The position numbers were made by a program, and so were the translations under genes. The notes under the pieces are model-generated. The model worked only from the letters and a program-made list of their open reading frames with translations. It was not told the DNA's origin and did not search any database. Shown in pieces: positions 12,405-23,854 of a stretch of 64,000 nucleotides of DNA (position 1 is the stretch's first letter; each line of letters begins with the position of its first letter). Source of the DNA: Laetiporus sulphureus 93-53. Taxonomy: Eukaryota > Basidiomycota > Agaricomycetes > Polyporales > Laetiporaceae. The stretch lies in assembly GCF_001632365.1 (NCBI RefSeq), contig NW_024468577.1:1-64000 (forward strand). Reading direction: 5' to 3'.

Positions 12405-13792
12405 CGCCAGTGAGTTTAATCCAGCTGTTGATCGAGCTTAAACTGACTATTGCCAGGAGGGACTAAAGTGACGAGGCTTGCTGGGATGAAACTTGACCTG
12501 TGGAATAACCGCTTTTTCTTGCATCGCCTGTATGCAAAAGTTGAATTGCCACAGATAGTCCTTTTCCCTACCGTGCTCTTTACGGGCATCGAACACCATG
12601 GAACAAGTGTTGTGTTTATATTCAAGCATGGCATCCACCCGGTCAGAAGAACCACGTTGATTCTAACTTCATCGGTCATAGCCAATAAATCCTGCTCAAG
12701 GGTCAGGGGTGTAGATTTCCGCACGAGTACAAATCTGGTCCACTATACTGTGTTTATCAAGGTTTAAACCTTCGAAAACCTGAGCGAGGAGACATATCTT
12801 GATCGTATAAAACCGTGGGCGGTGTCAGAACAGTCAAGGTACGGCTTCGCGCCGAAAGTACTGCATGTCGTATGTAGATTTTCAACTGCTCTCCAACGGA
12901 GCACATGCAATGTGGAACTTCTTAGGTCGTATGCTCCAAGTCGACAACGGAGCCGAAAACGACAAATGATTACAGCCAAAACCATAACCTGGAAAGTTAT
13001 CCGGTGGAGAAACTCATGCGCCATGCCGAGGTGCCATGAAGGCCTTTGATACATTACAAAAGCACCTTTGAACTGTCGTGTCGCACTTCATGGTGATCAT
13101 TCAAACGCAGTGGGTGGACCTGTATCAGATGCCTCAAGCATGCAGCATGTCAACAGAACATTGCCCGCTGCATTTCACGTAATCATTCATGAGAAAATGA
13201 GGATCGTCCCCTCTACAACAGCATGTTCAATTCTAAGTTGCCTCAATTGCGTGCATTAACGTCGGTGGTTCGTTCGCACCGTACATCGTCTTCAAAACCC
13301 TGCTGAGCATCATAATATAGCGTGATCAAACGTCACGACAGATACAACAATAGGCTCGGACCGCACATACAGTTTGAGGCATGGAAGTCCATGTTAATGC
13401 CGCATGCGGTGACGGTCGTTGAGAATCACCGTAGAAAATTCGATAGGCGCAGAACTTGACCGATTTCATGTGATCTGGCGCTCACAACCACGCCTTATGT
13501 CGACCGCATGCTCCTGCACGCACCAACGATCTGGCTGGGATTATTGAGAACGCTGAACTTGGTTAGTGTGCTATTAATGAACGAGACGTCTGAGGAATAG
13601 AAGGCATGTCAATCCGGAGCTGAGCACCGCGTGAGACATGATTGCATACTTGTTTTCTGTCACCAGAAGTATACGTTCATGGCATTGCGGAATCGCAACG
13701 TGCTCTTGCGTACGCGTGCGCAGCCACAGGTACCTCACATCTTCTGTCCAAATCCAGGCCTGGTAGGAGTCCCAAAGCGACAGCCAGAAGAG
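12405..13792. other. Intergenic, 1.4 kb, duplicated promoter flank
   Basis: No gene recognised. About 13100-13860 is alignable by eye with 8570-9170: GCCTCAAG, GTTCGxxCxGTxxxxCxTCTTCA, GTGATC(A/G)AACG and the TATA-leader block appear in the same order. This supports duplication of subtype B together with its promoter. Confidence 0.55.
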
Positions 13793-13800
13793 TATAAAAG
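13793..13800 (+). promoter_or_regulatory. TATA box of the 13865 trefoil gene
   Basis: TATAAAAG lies 72 bp before the ATG, with the same leader as the 9171 gene. Confidence 0.75.
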
Positions 13801-13864
13801 AACCTACCTCGCAACGCAATAAAGCCCAACCCACAGTCATCTATTCGCATCCGCACGATCAGAC

Positions 13865-14438
13865 ATGGCTATCGAGAACGGCACTTACACCATCCAGAAC
13901 GCCTACACCCACGGCTACATCACCCTCGCGAACAACAACGAGGGGACTCCTCTGAATGCTGGAAGCTCCAGCAGTGATGCTAACGCACAGGCAAGCGAAT
14001 GTCGAATCTGCAGCAGACTGCATGCATCTCATCTGTTCCTTTTAGTGGAAGGTGACCGCGGTGGGGAACGGACGTTACAAGATCGAAAGCATCAAGTATT
14101 CAAGCAAGTTTGCGAACACCGGCTATCCTGGACAATTGCAGGATGCTGTTGTTTCTAAGTCCAACGTTCATGAATTCAAGATCGTTGAGACCACCACCTC
14201 TGGCCAGTATAAGTACGTACTTTATTGGATATATATCATGCTTCGGAATACCGACGATTTTGCAGCATCGTCTTGACCAACAACGACCTCTTCTGGGGCT
14301 TCGACAACGGAGAGGTCGGCACTTCCGTAAGTTTTCAGTACCATGTCTCATACAGCGTTCGAACTGACCACTCGATAGGTCACCCTCCGCCAGTACCCCA
14401 CTGACTCGTCCAACAAGTGGGTCTTCGCTAAGGTCTAA
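13865..14438 (+). CDS. Single-domain beta-trefoil protein, subtype B (copy 2)
   Basis: Four exons: 13865-13990, 14046-14212, 14266-14326 and 14379-14438, giving 137 aa, exon sizes identical to the 9171 gene. The two proteins differ at only a few positions in each exon (for example GTPV becomes GTSV at the exon 3/4 join). The intron 1 donor is again GC (CAG|GCAAGC), so the rare donor predates the duplication. Three trefoil lobes are visible: GTYTIQNAYTHGYI, GRYKIESIKYSS and DLFWGFDNG. No signal peptide. The close similarity of exons and promoter to the 9171 gene suggests a recent duplication or gene conversion. Confidence 0.88.
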
Positions 14439-15872
14439 GGTCAGCATTCGGCGAGAGCATCAGAAGACCAGTACGCTGGTCTTGTGGTATTGCACTGTGT
14501 ACGAGAGTTTATTGAGAACTTGATACTATTCGAATGTGACTGTTTTGTATGCGATGCTTGTTGTGCAATATGCCATGTTCCATGTAAGAGACGAATGTCC
14601 GCGGAGTGACGTACTAAACCGGCACGTTTGAATGCAACTCTGGGCTGCTTGATCTAATAGGACGTAAATGACATTTCGTCTTTTTCCAAATATGAAGGAT
14701 ATCCCGAACTCCGCGAACAAAATGAGGACCGCGAGCCGCGACGGCGCAAACTCAAAGGCTGAATAAATTAAAATTTCTCAACTTCTATGGAGTGTTCATG
14801 CTGGGGTGATATATTCTCGAGTCACACCTACAGATCGCAGGCAGAGACGTCAGTCACCTCGCCTGGAAGGCATGTCAAAAATCCCTTATGAGACAGGATT
14901 GAAGACCATTGAAGTCTATCAAGGGACTCGGAGCGATAGCAGTAAGTAAGTAGAAGCACAGCGAGAAATTTCAGCCCACCTCACCGAGGTCCTTTTTCGT
15001 GTCTGCTGCATTGTCAAAAAGCACGGTGGATATGTTTTGTGCGTACTGCAACAGCCGACGAAATTCATCACCCTGTTAATACAACTAGTATCCTTTCACC
15101 ATACACATTGGCAGCTCTGAAGCTCGCTCCCCAGCGAAACAGAGACAAAACATCAATCGCAACAAAAAAAGAAATAAAAGGCATCAAATGGCAGTCATAT
15201 ATTGAAACGCCGGAGTCGCCGAGCTGCGGCTTCCTAAGCTTGGCAGTCGCTTGCGATGTGAGGAAGAGTGAATGGTGTGGGGGGAGAGGTTTCGGCTGGG
15301 CGAACGCGTGGTTTGTGCATCCACGCGAGTAGCAGTTCTCGGGGTCTGGATAGAGAGTGTCCGGGGTCCTGGCAACTGTGGCCAGGCTCCTGATTCGCTG
15401 GCTGACGATTCAGGGCTTCCGAGCGCGTTTAAGCCGAAACTCTCGAGCGTACAGCGGCTGCGTAGCTGCCTGACGAGGGAGGCACAACTACACCACTGCT
15501 ACATGCTAAGAAAACAAGGAGTTGGGAGGGTGGGTAAAGAATGCACTACACAGCATTGGTAGCGAATATCGTGGCGATGAGGAAGAGGCGTAGCGCGCGT
15601 ACGTCAGGTGAGCGCGTCTCTTCCGCTCTTGCCTGCTTAGTAAGCAAGCGTTCGTCCTAGTGCTCGTTTCTCGCGCTTGGACTGAACTTCACTGAAACTG
15701 AGCGCTCAAGCGCTCAGCGCCACAGGAATCCAAGCGGCGCACAGCTCTGCCTATTTAGGAATTGCGGTGGTTCGTTCCCAACTTAACGTAGCTCGCGAGC
15801 CTTTCCTTCACATCGTGCCGGGAATCTCACCAGCTATCCGTTATTTTCTGGCCGGGAACAATATCCATCGGA
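14439..15872. other. Intergenic, 1.4 kb
   Basis: No supported gene. The distal half becomes GC-richer towards the deaminase gene and is probably its promoter. A motif CACCGAGGTC near 14989 also occurs near 11791 upstream of the subtype A gene and, in part, near 8214. Its meaning is unknown. Confidence 0.5.
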
Positions 15873-16642
15873 ATGTCGAGCAATCTTGCGATAGATCGCG
15901 ATGCACTGATCAAGGCGGCTTTCGAAGGTAGGGACGGAGCACATTTGTTCAAGTTGGACGATGATACTCCACATTCATGCCATACAAGAGATTATGGCGC
16001 CTGATCTTATATGCCAGACAGCACCACTAAATAAACGATCTGTCTAGCGAAAGCCTTCGCATACAGCTCTCCATTTCACCCCAAGTTTCCAGTCGGGGCG
16101 GCCCTTCTCTCTGAGAATGGTGAAATCATTAAGGGTGCTAGCATCGATTGCGTCTCATCCGGTGAGCTGGGCCTGATCAAATAGCGACCTGAATGCATAT
16201 TAAACGGAAAGAAATCATAGGCGCTGTCTGTGCGGAAAGGACTGCCATTGTGAAGGCCGTGGTGAGCCGGCTTCTTTTCTCAATCTGCTTAATAGAATCA
16301 AATTCATTGGTCACAGAGTGAGGGGATCCGATCCTTCGCGGCCATAGCCATTGTCAGGTAAGCGTCTTCAAATCTAGTAAACAGGCACACAGCGAATGTC
16401 GACAATGCTTGTCCTCACAAAGCGACGTTCCACGGCCAATCAGTCCATGTGGACTGTGTCGTCAAGTCATGCAGGAGTTCTGTGCCTTTGAGATGCCGGT
16501 TCTGATGGCTCCTGCTGATTACGAGGAACGCCGGAGCTCGGGGGACGAGACAGGCGGGGCGAGCATCTTGAGCATCCGCGAGTTGATACATATCTGCGAG
16601 CCGGAGATCTCTTACCGTCTTGTTGGAGGCGAGTCTCACTAG
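15873..16642 (+). CDS. CDD1: Cytidine deaminase
   Basis: Five exons: 15873-15927, 16048-16161, 16221-16261, 16317-16357 and 16423-16642, 156 aa, all phases consistent. The zinc site is plain: CAERTAI in exon 3 (Cys ligand and catalytic Glu) and SPCGLCRQ in exon 5 (two Cys ligands). The upstream KFPVGAALL and the SEGIRSFAAIAIV strand match the family. The enzyme hydrolyses cytidine/deoxycytidine to uridine/deoxyuridine in pyrimidine salvage. Odd point: where most family members have NxEN in front of the CAE motif (ribose-contacting Asn and Glu), this protein reads GASIDCVSSG, so those contacts are changed. The tail (YEERRSSGDETGG...) is longer than in short cytidine deaminases. The gene converges on the co-chaperone gene. 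Confidence 0.85.
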
Positions 16643-16955
16643 CTTGTATATCCCGTGGAAGTGATACACATGGGCGACGAATCTATTCACTAGTACTTTG
16701 TCTAAGGATGGTGTCACTCGGCACGGTAGATGAGCAACTTGAATACTAAAGAACAGAGAGTCTGCCAATCTGATGGTGCATCGTATGCTTGTGGATCAGT
16801 TGTATATATGGCAGACAAGACAAACGGTCACCTGCACATGCAAATATATGTAGCAGCTAAGAGGAGCAATGAGCGATAAAAGATCGAGTACATGCGAATC
16901 CTGCTAGGCAGCAGCCACATCACGGGTTCGATATAGGCAAAGAAGTACGGACGCA
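16643..16955. other. Convergent 3' intergenic gap
   Basis: About 310 bp between two convergent stop codons. No ORF or RNA gene seen; presumably both 3' UTRs and terminators. Confidence 0.5.
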
Positions 16956-19006
16956 TCAAAACCCATACTGTCCGTACCCTCCGCTATAATTGCTGCTGAA
17001 CCCACCGCCACCGCTTCTGAAAGCAAATCCTCCACCGCCAAACTGCGCAAAGATATCGTTCAGGTCCATGCCGTGCATGCCGTTCATACCGCCCATCGAG
17101 TCCATCACATCTTCGTCATCGCCCATGTCGTAACGCTGCCGGCGGTGCGGATCCGACAGCACAGAGTGTGCCTCAACGACGAGCTTGAACTTCTCCTCTT
17201 CACCGCCCTAGTCAAAAACGAATCAGTAAACAGGCGACCGGCGCATGAGTGGGATGCAGATCGCTACCTTGTCTGGATGGTGCTTGAGACTCTCCCGCCT
17301 GTAGGCCTTCTTAATCTCCACCTCCGTCGCTTCCTTCGAAACACCTGTCGCCACTTTGAGTATCGGGTGAAGGTTAAGCCTTGTGGCGCACGTACCGAGG
17401 ATTTTGTAGTAGTCCTTTGATTTGCTCCGTTTGAGCGCCAGCTCGGCCTTCTTGAGCTCAGACCGCAATGCTTTCACGTCCGCATCGTTGCCTTCGAACT
17501 CGGCCTGCTCGATGGCCGACTTGAAGTCGGCTATCGCGGTGTCGTATTTTTCCAAATGCAAATTGATGCGAGCGCGCGTACGGAGCGCTTTGAACGATGC
17601 AGGGTATAAGCGAAGAGATTCTTCGGTGTCTTGAAGAGCCTCTTCGTATTGCTCGAGCTATGGCCACCGAAATACGAAATTAAGCGCCAAGGGATGCTAG
17701 GGTTCCGAGTACACCTACGGACCTTCACTAGTGTCGTGGCGCGGTTCGACAGGAGGATAGCGCGGATCTGTCCACCGTTCCCTTCCTTATCCTCCTCACC
17801 GATGCGCTGAGCAATCATGTCAATGATCGCCGACTAGCCTAAAAGCAATCTCCTCACATCAAGCGCCTCGGAATACCTTTCGGTGGCTTCCTGCAAGCGG
17901 CCGGCCTTGAAGGCAACGTTGCCCTCCTCCTTCAATCGTTCAACGTCCTTAATCCGCTTCCGTAATCGTTGAGCGACTTCGTGTCCGGGGTCCAGACGCA
18001 GAGCAGACTGCACATGCTGTAGTGCCTGCGCGGTCTTTGCAGTCAGGAAGAGGACCAACCCTCGGAGGGCCAGTACATCTGGTGAGGTGGGCTCCAGGCG
18101 CAGTGCTTCACTGGAGAGCGCGACGCCATCGATGAGGGTGCAAGCGTACGCAAGGGCGCCACACAACTCACCTGGCCGCGACGCCAGCCGCATCCCAGTT
18201 TTTCCGTGCCAGCTCAAGCTCAATTCGTCCCAATTTCCACTGTATTGGTATATCTCCTCCTTCCGCTTCGATGGCCTGCACGCACTTGTCCAGCGCAAGC
18301 CGCGCCATCGCCCAGTCCTGCCTGCTCTTTGCGCCCTGAAAGTTCCGTAGATGCGCCTCCAGTTCGAGAACCTTCTTTTGCAGTTGCAACGCTGCCGTAT
18401 TGTTAGGCTCGAGATCAAGCACAGCGCGAAGAGTCGACAGAGCTGGTGTTGTCGACCCAGTGGATAGCTGACAACGAGCTAGACGGATCAGTGTCTTCGC
18501 TGACGGAGATTCTGATTGAAGATTGGCCGCTTGTTGGCAGTCCGAGAGAGCAAGCTTGAATTTCTTCAGGGCCATGTAGGCCGCAGCTCGATTTGTGAGA
18601 TACGTCGGCTCTGCGGGATTTAACACTGATGGCGGCGCATGAAGAAGAGTCATAGAAGATGCAGGTTTAATCTATTCACCGATAGCCCTAGAATATGATT
18701 CTATGGCATCCGTAAATCGCTTCGATCTGAAAGCGGTATTGCCCTTTTCCTTGACCTTCTCCGCGAGCTTGATTAGGTCCTCCTCGAGCTCAGGCTGCAC
18801 GTCTACTGTCTCCAATTGTTCAGCATGATCAACGTCAGGCTGGTCGACCTCCATAGGGCTTTCATATCTGCCCATGCGCTCAATTGGAGCATCGCAAGGC
18901 ATGATAATAGAATTACGTACCCGTCACTGCCAGTCCGGCTGCTGCTGGCTGCTGCGGCCTTCGCCTGTTGCCTCCTTCTTGCCTGCTTCGTCTTCTTGTT
19001 CACCAT
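16956..19006 (-). CDS. TPR and J-domain co-chaperone (DNAJC7/TPR2 type)
   Basis: Read on the minus strand from ATG at 19006 to stop at 16956. The mapped exons are 18921-19006, 18680-18867, 18172-18625 and 17858-18110, then one starting at 17806, followed by about three more. After a Lys/Arg/Ala-rich start (MVNKKTKQARRRQQAK) come repeated TPR helices (KEKGNTAFRSKRFTDAIESY, YLTNRAAAYMALKKFKLALS, LKEEGNVAFKAGRLQEATERY, LEQYEEALQDTEESLRLYP). The J domain follows: DYYKILGVSKEATEVEIKKA, then HHPDK with the HPD triad that stimulates Hsp70 ATPase. The C-terminus is Gly/Phe/Tyr-rich and ends YGQYGF. This order is that of DNAJC7/TPR2, which hands clients between Hsp70 and Hsp90 in the cytosol. Length is about 540 aa, normal for the family. 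Confidence 0.9.
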
Positions 19007-20165
19007 ATTTCGAGTAATTTGGGTCGACAGCGACGGAGTCTTGCTAGGAGCAACGAGGCAGGACGAGACCACTGAGCCGTATGGGCGGAACGAGGAAAGG
19101 ATGAAATAAGCGCCCGTCTCCGCTTTGCCACAGGCGCGCCTGCCGCGTCGCGTCCGCGACGACCACGCGTGTTCGGGCTGTTTCCATGCGTTCCGCCAAA
19201 TTGTGACACTTACATATGCGTCTCGCTAGCTGCAAGTCGAAGGAAGGTCAGTCGTGAATGATGCTGCTATGGACGTACGAAATGTGTCGTTTCTCATCCC
19301 TGGTCTACTATTAGTAGTAGAATCCCGGGTTGTGAATACCTTTCTTTTTCCGAGAATTGCGGAACAAACATCGACTAAATTTCCGCTTCGTAAAGTTATC
19401 GAACATCGAACACTGCGTTCATCTGGCAACAAGTTCCGCCCGTTCAGACAGAGGAACAAACAGCTAGTCAATTATTGCTATCACTTCCATGGCATGCAGA
19501 ACGATTCAAGATGATGAAAATCGGTTCCAAGAGCGTGGATTGCTAATGCCAAGACGACTGAAATGGGTCAACGTATGCACAGATCGCTTATATGTACATG
19601 GTACTTTTACTTCGGAGCATGTTGGTCTGCTGCCCGACCGGAAGATCCAAGATCGACGTGGTCAAGCACGCGCTGCACAAGACGGCAAGGAGCATTCCGG
19701 CGCATCCAGTTCGTTTATCGGCGATAGAGTAGTACGTGCTAATTATATCGATGCCCTGCACACCTCCGACGGATACCCGACGGGGACCTTGAATTCTCGG
19801 ACATAACATAAGTGCATGTGCACTTCAGTACGCATAGAGGGGACCTACCATTATTACCTGTAGTCCTCCTCAACCCTGGGTTCGGCAAAGGTATTAACAT
19901 ACTAATACAACTATGAACACGATGACTCTATGAGTGACAGATATTGCGTGAGTATGCGAGCCGGACCTGCTTGAGTGTCCACTCATACTCACACAGACGC
20001 AAATCACCGATGAGTGATTAGAACCAATGAATTCTTCGGTCATGCACTGGCATGAGCATTAGTCAGTTTGCCGAAGTTGCATCGCTCACTTGAAAGGTAG
20101 TTCATAAAACGTGAACTCCAAGCCACTCAGTTCGAACTGATCAACCCTTTATGCGTGCAAAAACA
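19007..20165. other. Intergenic, 1.2 kb
   Basis: The stretch next to 19006 is GC-rich and is probably the co-chaperone promoter. The rest has no supported gene. The 105-aa plus-strand frame at 19489-19806 has no family features. Confidence 0.45.
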
Positions 20166-22485
20166 TCACATCACAAGATTGTTTCCCTGATCGTCGAGCA
20201 ACATCACATACCTCAGAATGGCAGACTTCACCTTGACATCCAGACAGGCTCTGCGATCGACAGCTAGCTGCAACGCTTTCAGGTAGCCTGCATCTAGCCA
20301 TGCATGTGGAACCATCGGACTGCGGACTTTATCTCTGGCCTGACATAGAGACCGTCTTCGAAAGAGTCGACAATGGGGCATGGACTGATATCGCACCTTA
20401 ATGATGAAAGACTGGCCATTCTCATTGAAATCGTGTGAGACATTTGCAATATGCGCGCCTCTGACGGAAACGTCCAGTCTAATTTTGCAAATCTCCAGCA
20501 TCGTATCCAGAGGATTATCTTGAAGACCGGATAACTTGCATCAGCGGAAGTAGCAGTATGGGGCTGGTAATGCGAATACCAATATCGAATCTGAATGATA
20601 CCCTGCGTCGGAGCAGAACAGGCACAAGGTGTATATATACGTCGACATGAGGTATAACCTTCGATGCTATTCCTTGGATATACGTGTTGATTTCGAACCG
20701 CGGCAGATTGATTAAATGCCCGCAAATCGTTGTACTGATGTTCTCGACTTTCAGCAAAATGGGCACCTGGGTTTCCTTGGTGATGTATTGGTTTATGACG
20801 GCTCGAAAATCGTGATTGACTGGATTGAAAGGCCGGAGTTTCCACTGAAGTTTGTGTTCCACCTTTTTTCCTGGGGCAGATTTCAAGTCCTGCATGTAGT
20901 CATAACTTCAGTATTCGCATCAGACCATTATTGAAGAGTGATTTTCAAACCTTAACTTCGGCGGCACCGATCTGGAAGCGGAGATATCATCGTTAGCAAC
21001 CGTTTCACGTCATTCCTTCGAATGACAACCTTGGAATTACCGACGTATATACCAATCGTCATAGAAGCTCTGAGATTGAGGCAGGAGACATTCGTCACAT
21101 CGATAATTACCGACGAGCGTATGAATTGCCCGAAGGTATCCCGGCCGCTCCCTGTGATCTGGAGATTTCTCAAGGTGATACCTTCTCGGAAGGAATGAAG
21201 ACCTGCCAGAGATTTCAAGTAAACCATTTCTCAACATACCCCGAACAGATGACACATACTTTCGAAGACTAAAGGCTTCCGCCACACGTAGTGGTACTCA
21301 TATTGTGGAAGAGCTGCAGTGATGGGGGAGTCCTCAGGATAGAGCTTAAATCTTCCAATCTCCACAGTGACTTCGACAGCATTATTGTAAAGCACCGTGG
21401 CAGCAAAGATATCGAAACTATGGTTTCAGTTAGATGTTGTTGCTGAAGGTCGAAAATAGAAACAGCTTACGCAGTATTGTCCCTCATACGTAGGATCGCG
21501 GAAAGATCCTGAGAGCTTGACCTGAATGGGGCCTGTACCTGCAAGATCGCGATTACTACATTTCGATGTTTCACCAAAAGTGGTTCGAGGAATTCTAGGC
21601 AGTAGGGAGGCAACCGTTCCCATCGTAATGTTACGGCGAGACCGTCTTCTTCGTCATCAAATCTGCAAGTCTGATGTCAGCATGGAACCACGACATCAAT
21701 CTGACTATCAATAAAAAAGCAGACTTTTGTTCCACTGAAGTCAGAGTCAGAATCGATTTGTCTTCGAATGGCAGTCTATTCGCGCCGGATTCTGGTGGAG
21801 GAGGATAGGGTGTGATCTGCAACAGTACTTCTATGTAAGCCAGCAAGGCACCTTTAAATAATCCTGATTCCTGACCTTCCAGAGAGAGTGACGGTCTTTC
21901 GATGGAAGATGAAGCTCGATCTTATGATCATACTCATTAGTAAAACTGCCGGCGCATTTCGTGGGACTATTCACCGGTGCACCGTTGTCATCGTTCGGCA
22001 ACCTCCAGGACATGTCTCGGTGATCATTATGCACAATACTGAGGTGATTGCCATTGAGAGGCCTTGCGCCAATATGCGGTGTGCCTTACCTGTATACATC
22101 TTCTCCACATGAGATTGGGTCCTCCTTTTTGATAATCCACCACTGAAAGTTTTCTCTGTTACTACTGAAGACAGGTGCACCGGGAGATCGAGTATAATCC
22201 GACACTGCATATCGGGAGTGCGCGACATTCTTGATTTTATAGCGTTGGTGGGCATCTGTCGTATTGCCAGGTTCTGCAGGGACTAATAGCCACTGTCAAG
22301 TATATCATGAAGGCGTCAGCGAAAGGCTAACATGCAAATCTGAGTTTCATTACTTTCGCTGCGTCAATGATACGGTTACGTTCCGAGAGGGCACCCGTCA
22401 AGCCAGCACCATCACTGTCTTCCTCGATTCTTGCGTAGTATGGCGAGGACGCATTCATAATGGTGAAGATCCCGGAGAGTGCCAT
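20166..22485 (-). CDS. Beta-trefoil / LEA-2 (DUF3712)-like fusion protein 1
   Basis: The first exons on the minus strand are 22354-22485 (MALSGIFTIMN...), 22090-22292 (opens with W; RYKIKN, WWIIKKED), 21975-22038 (SWRLPNDDNGAP) and 21876-21920 (IELHLPSKDRHSLWK). They form a complete trefoil cassette with the lobe-and-splice pattern of the single-domain genes. Exon 5 starts at 21816 (ITPYPPPPESG) in the same phase and opens a long beta-rich region with strands such as FKLYPEDSP, GIYVGNSKVVI and LEICKIRLDVSVRGAHIANV. It ends CLDVKVKSAILR and stops at 20166. The C-terminal region resembles tandem LEA-2/DUF3712-type beta-sandwich domains, judged from pattern only. Total length is roughly 550-600 aa. 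No signal peptide. The function of such fusions is unknown to me. Middle exon borders are approximate. Confidence 0.75.
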
Positions 22486-23854
22486 TTCTGAAGTGTATGT
22501 GTATCACTATGAAGACGTTTGCTGCTCGTTTGCGCACAGCCTTCAAGACCACAGAGTCGGAATATGCCGGCCGCACAGCACTGATCATAAACCTTGATTC
22601 GTGCACATAGCTGACCGTTCTAAGATACCGATATCTTCGTGTTGAGCTTCGCATGACCGCTAAACTAGCTGCAATCAATATATGAAAGACGAACACGGCA
22701 TGGTAAATGTGAACATGCATGCCATTGGTTGCTATCAGAGGTATCTCAGATGCGACGTTTCATGCACCTCCGCGTCAACGCTCTGCTCCTGTATTGCTAC
22801 AAACAAATCCAGCACCGAGTGAGTGCATCTGTCAATCAGAAGTGGCTAGACGTTACGCTGATTGCCCCAGGCAGAACATCTGCAAGAGTTTATGAGTGCA
22901 ATCTAATAAGAGGTGGAGGCGCAGATAATATTCTTCATCTGAGCCTGAACGGCGAGTTTTGTAGAGTCCACATACAAGCGATCGGGTTGTGGACGAGTCC
23001 ACTGCGTGTTGGGGTCAGATATTGCCAGCACCTGAGATGCGGCTGACGCAACTTCCACCCAAATCTTGATCACAGTCGCCACCGGAAGATATAGACCGGA
23101 TCGCACCTAACGTCAACTTGAAGTCTAGGTATAACTACTACGCACTGGCGGGGCGCGACGTTTGGTGAGATATAGCCGCTAGCTAGGGCTACATTTCTAG
23201 CTGGATTGTAGAATAAAAATATTTGGCAAATCTCAGAAAATAACATATTCGGCGGGATTCAATGTGCAACACTATGCCGGTCGATCATGCCCACCTAGCG
23301 CAGTGACACGATAATTACGCGGAACAGCGCATTGTGGTTGTTTCTGATCAGAATCTACGCGTCAGAGAAGACATTGTGAGTTTTCCCTTCTGGACCCAAT
23401 CGCCGCTCACTCGGACAGTGGCATCAAAAATGTGGCGTTCAAGCCGTCCGAAGCCTCGCGCTCCGATTCTAAAGCACGAGCTTTTCAACAGCCAACGACT
23501 CGAATCGCGATACTCATATCACGTATTGCATGGCTCTCGTTATATAAGTGTCCAGAATGTATAGCATAGAGATTTCTGAGACAAAAAGCGTAAGGCGCCT
23601 GAAGAGAACTGAGGAATCATAACCGGAGCAGCAAGTGACCACGGTCCACGGTTCATCGACAATTTCGGTAGTCGGCCGTTTAAGTGAACCAGTTGATCCT
23701 GCCAGCAATGTTATAACCCACAATGAGTAAATTATATCATGACATACGTGAAATTGATGTCTGGCAGAGTGAATTTAAGCCCTTGCAAGTGGAATTGATC
23801 GATGCTGCACGTTCCGCATTTAGTTTGCCGATGGCAGATTACGTGTCGCTGTCA
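22486..23854. other. Intergenic, 1.4 kb
   Basis: No supported gene. A minus-strand frame around 22903-23106 contains AISDPNTQW, which may be a decayed trefoil exon 4, but the evidence is thin. Confidence 0.35.

Noticed and set aside
17834..17857. A 24-nt intron in the co-chaperone gene
   Set aside because: Too short to splice; the acceptor at 17807 gives a 51-nt intron in phase 0 and restores the TPR sequence.
23692..23705. GTTGATCCTGCCAG, identical to part of the 5' end of 18S rRNA
   Set aside because: Only 14 bases match; the flanks do not continue as rRNA and no other rRNA sequence is nearby. Treated as chance or a tiny fragment.
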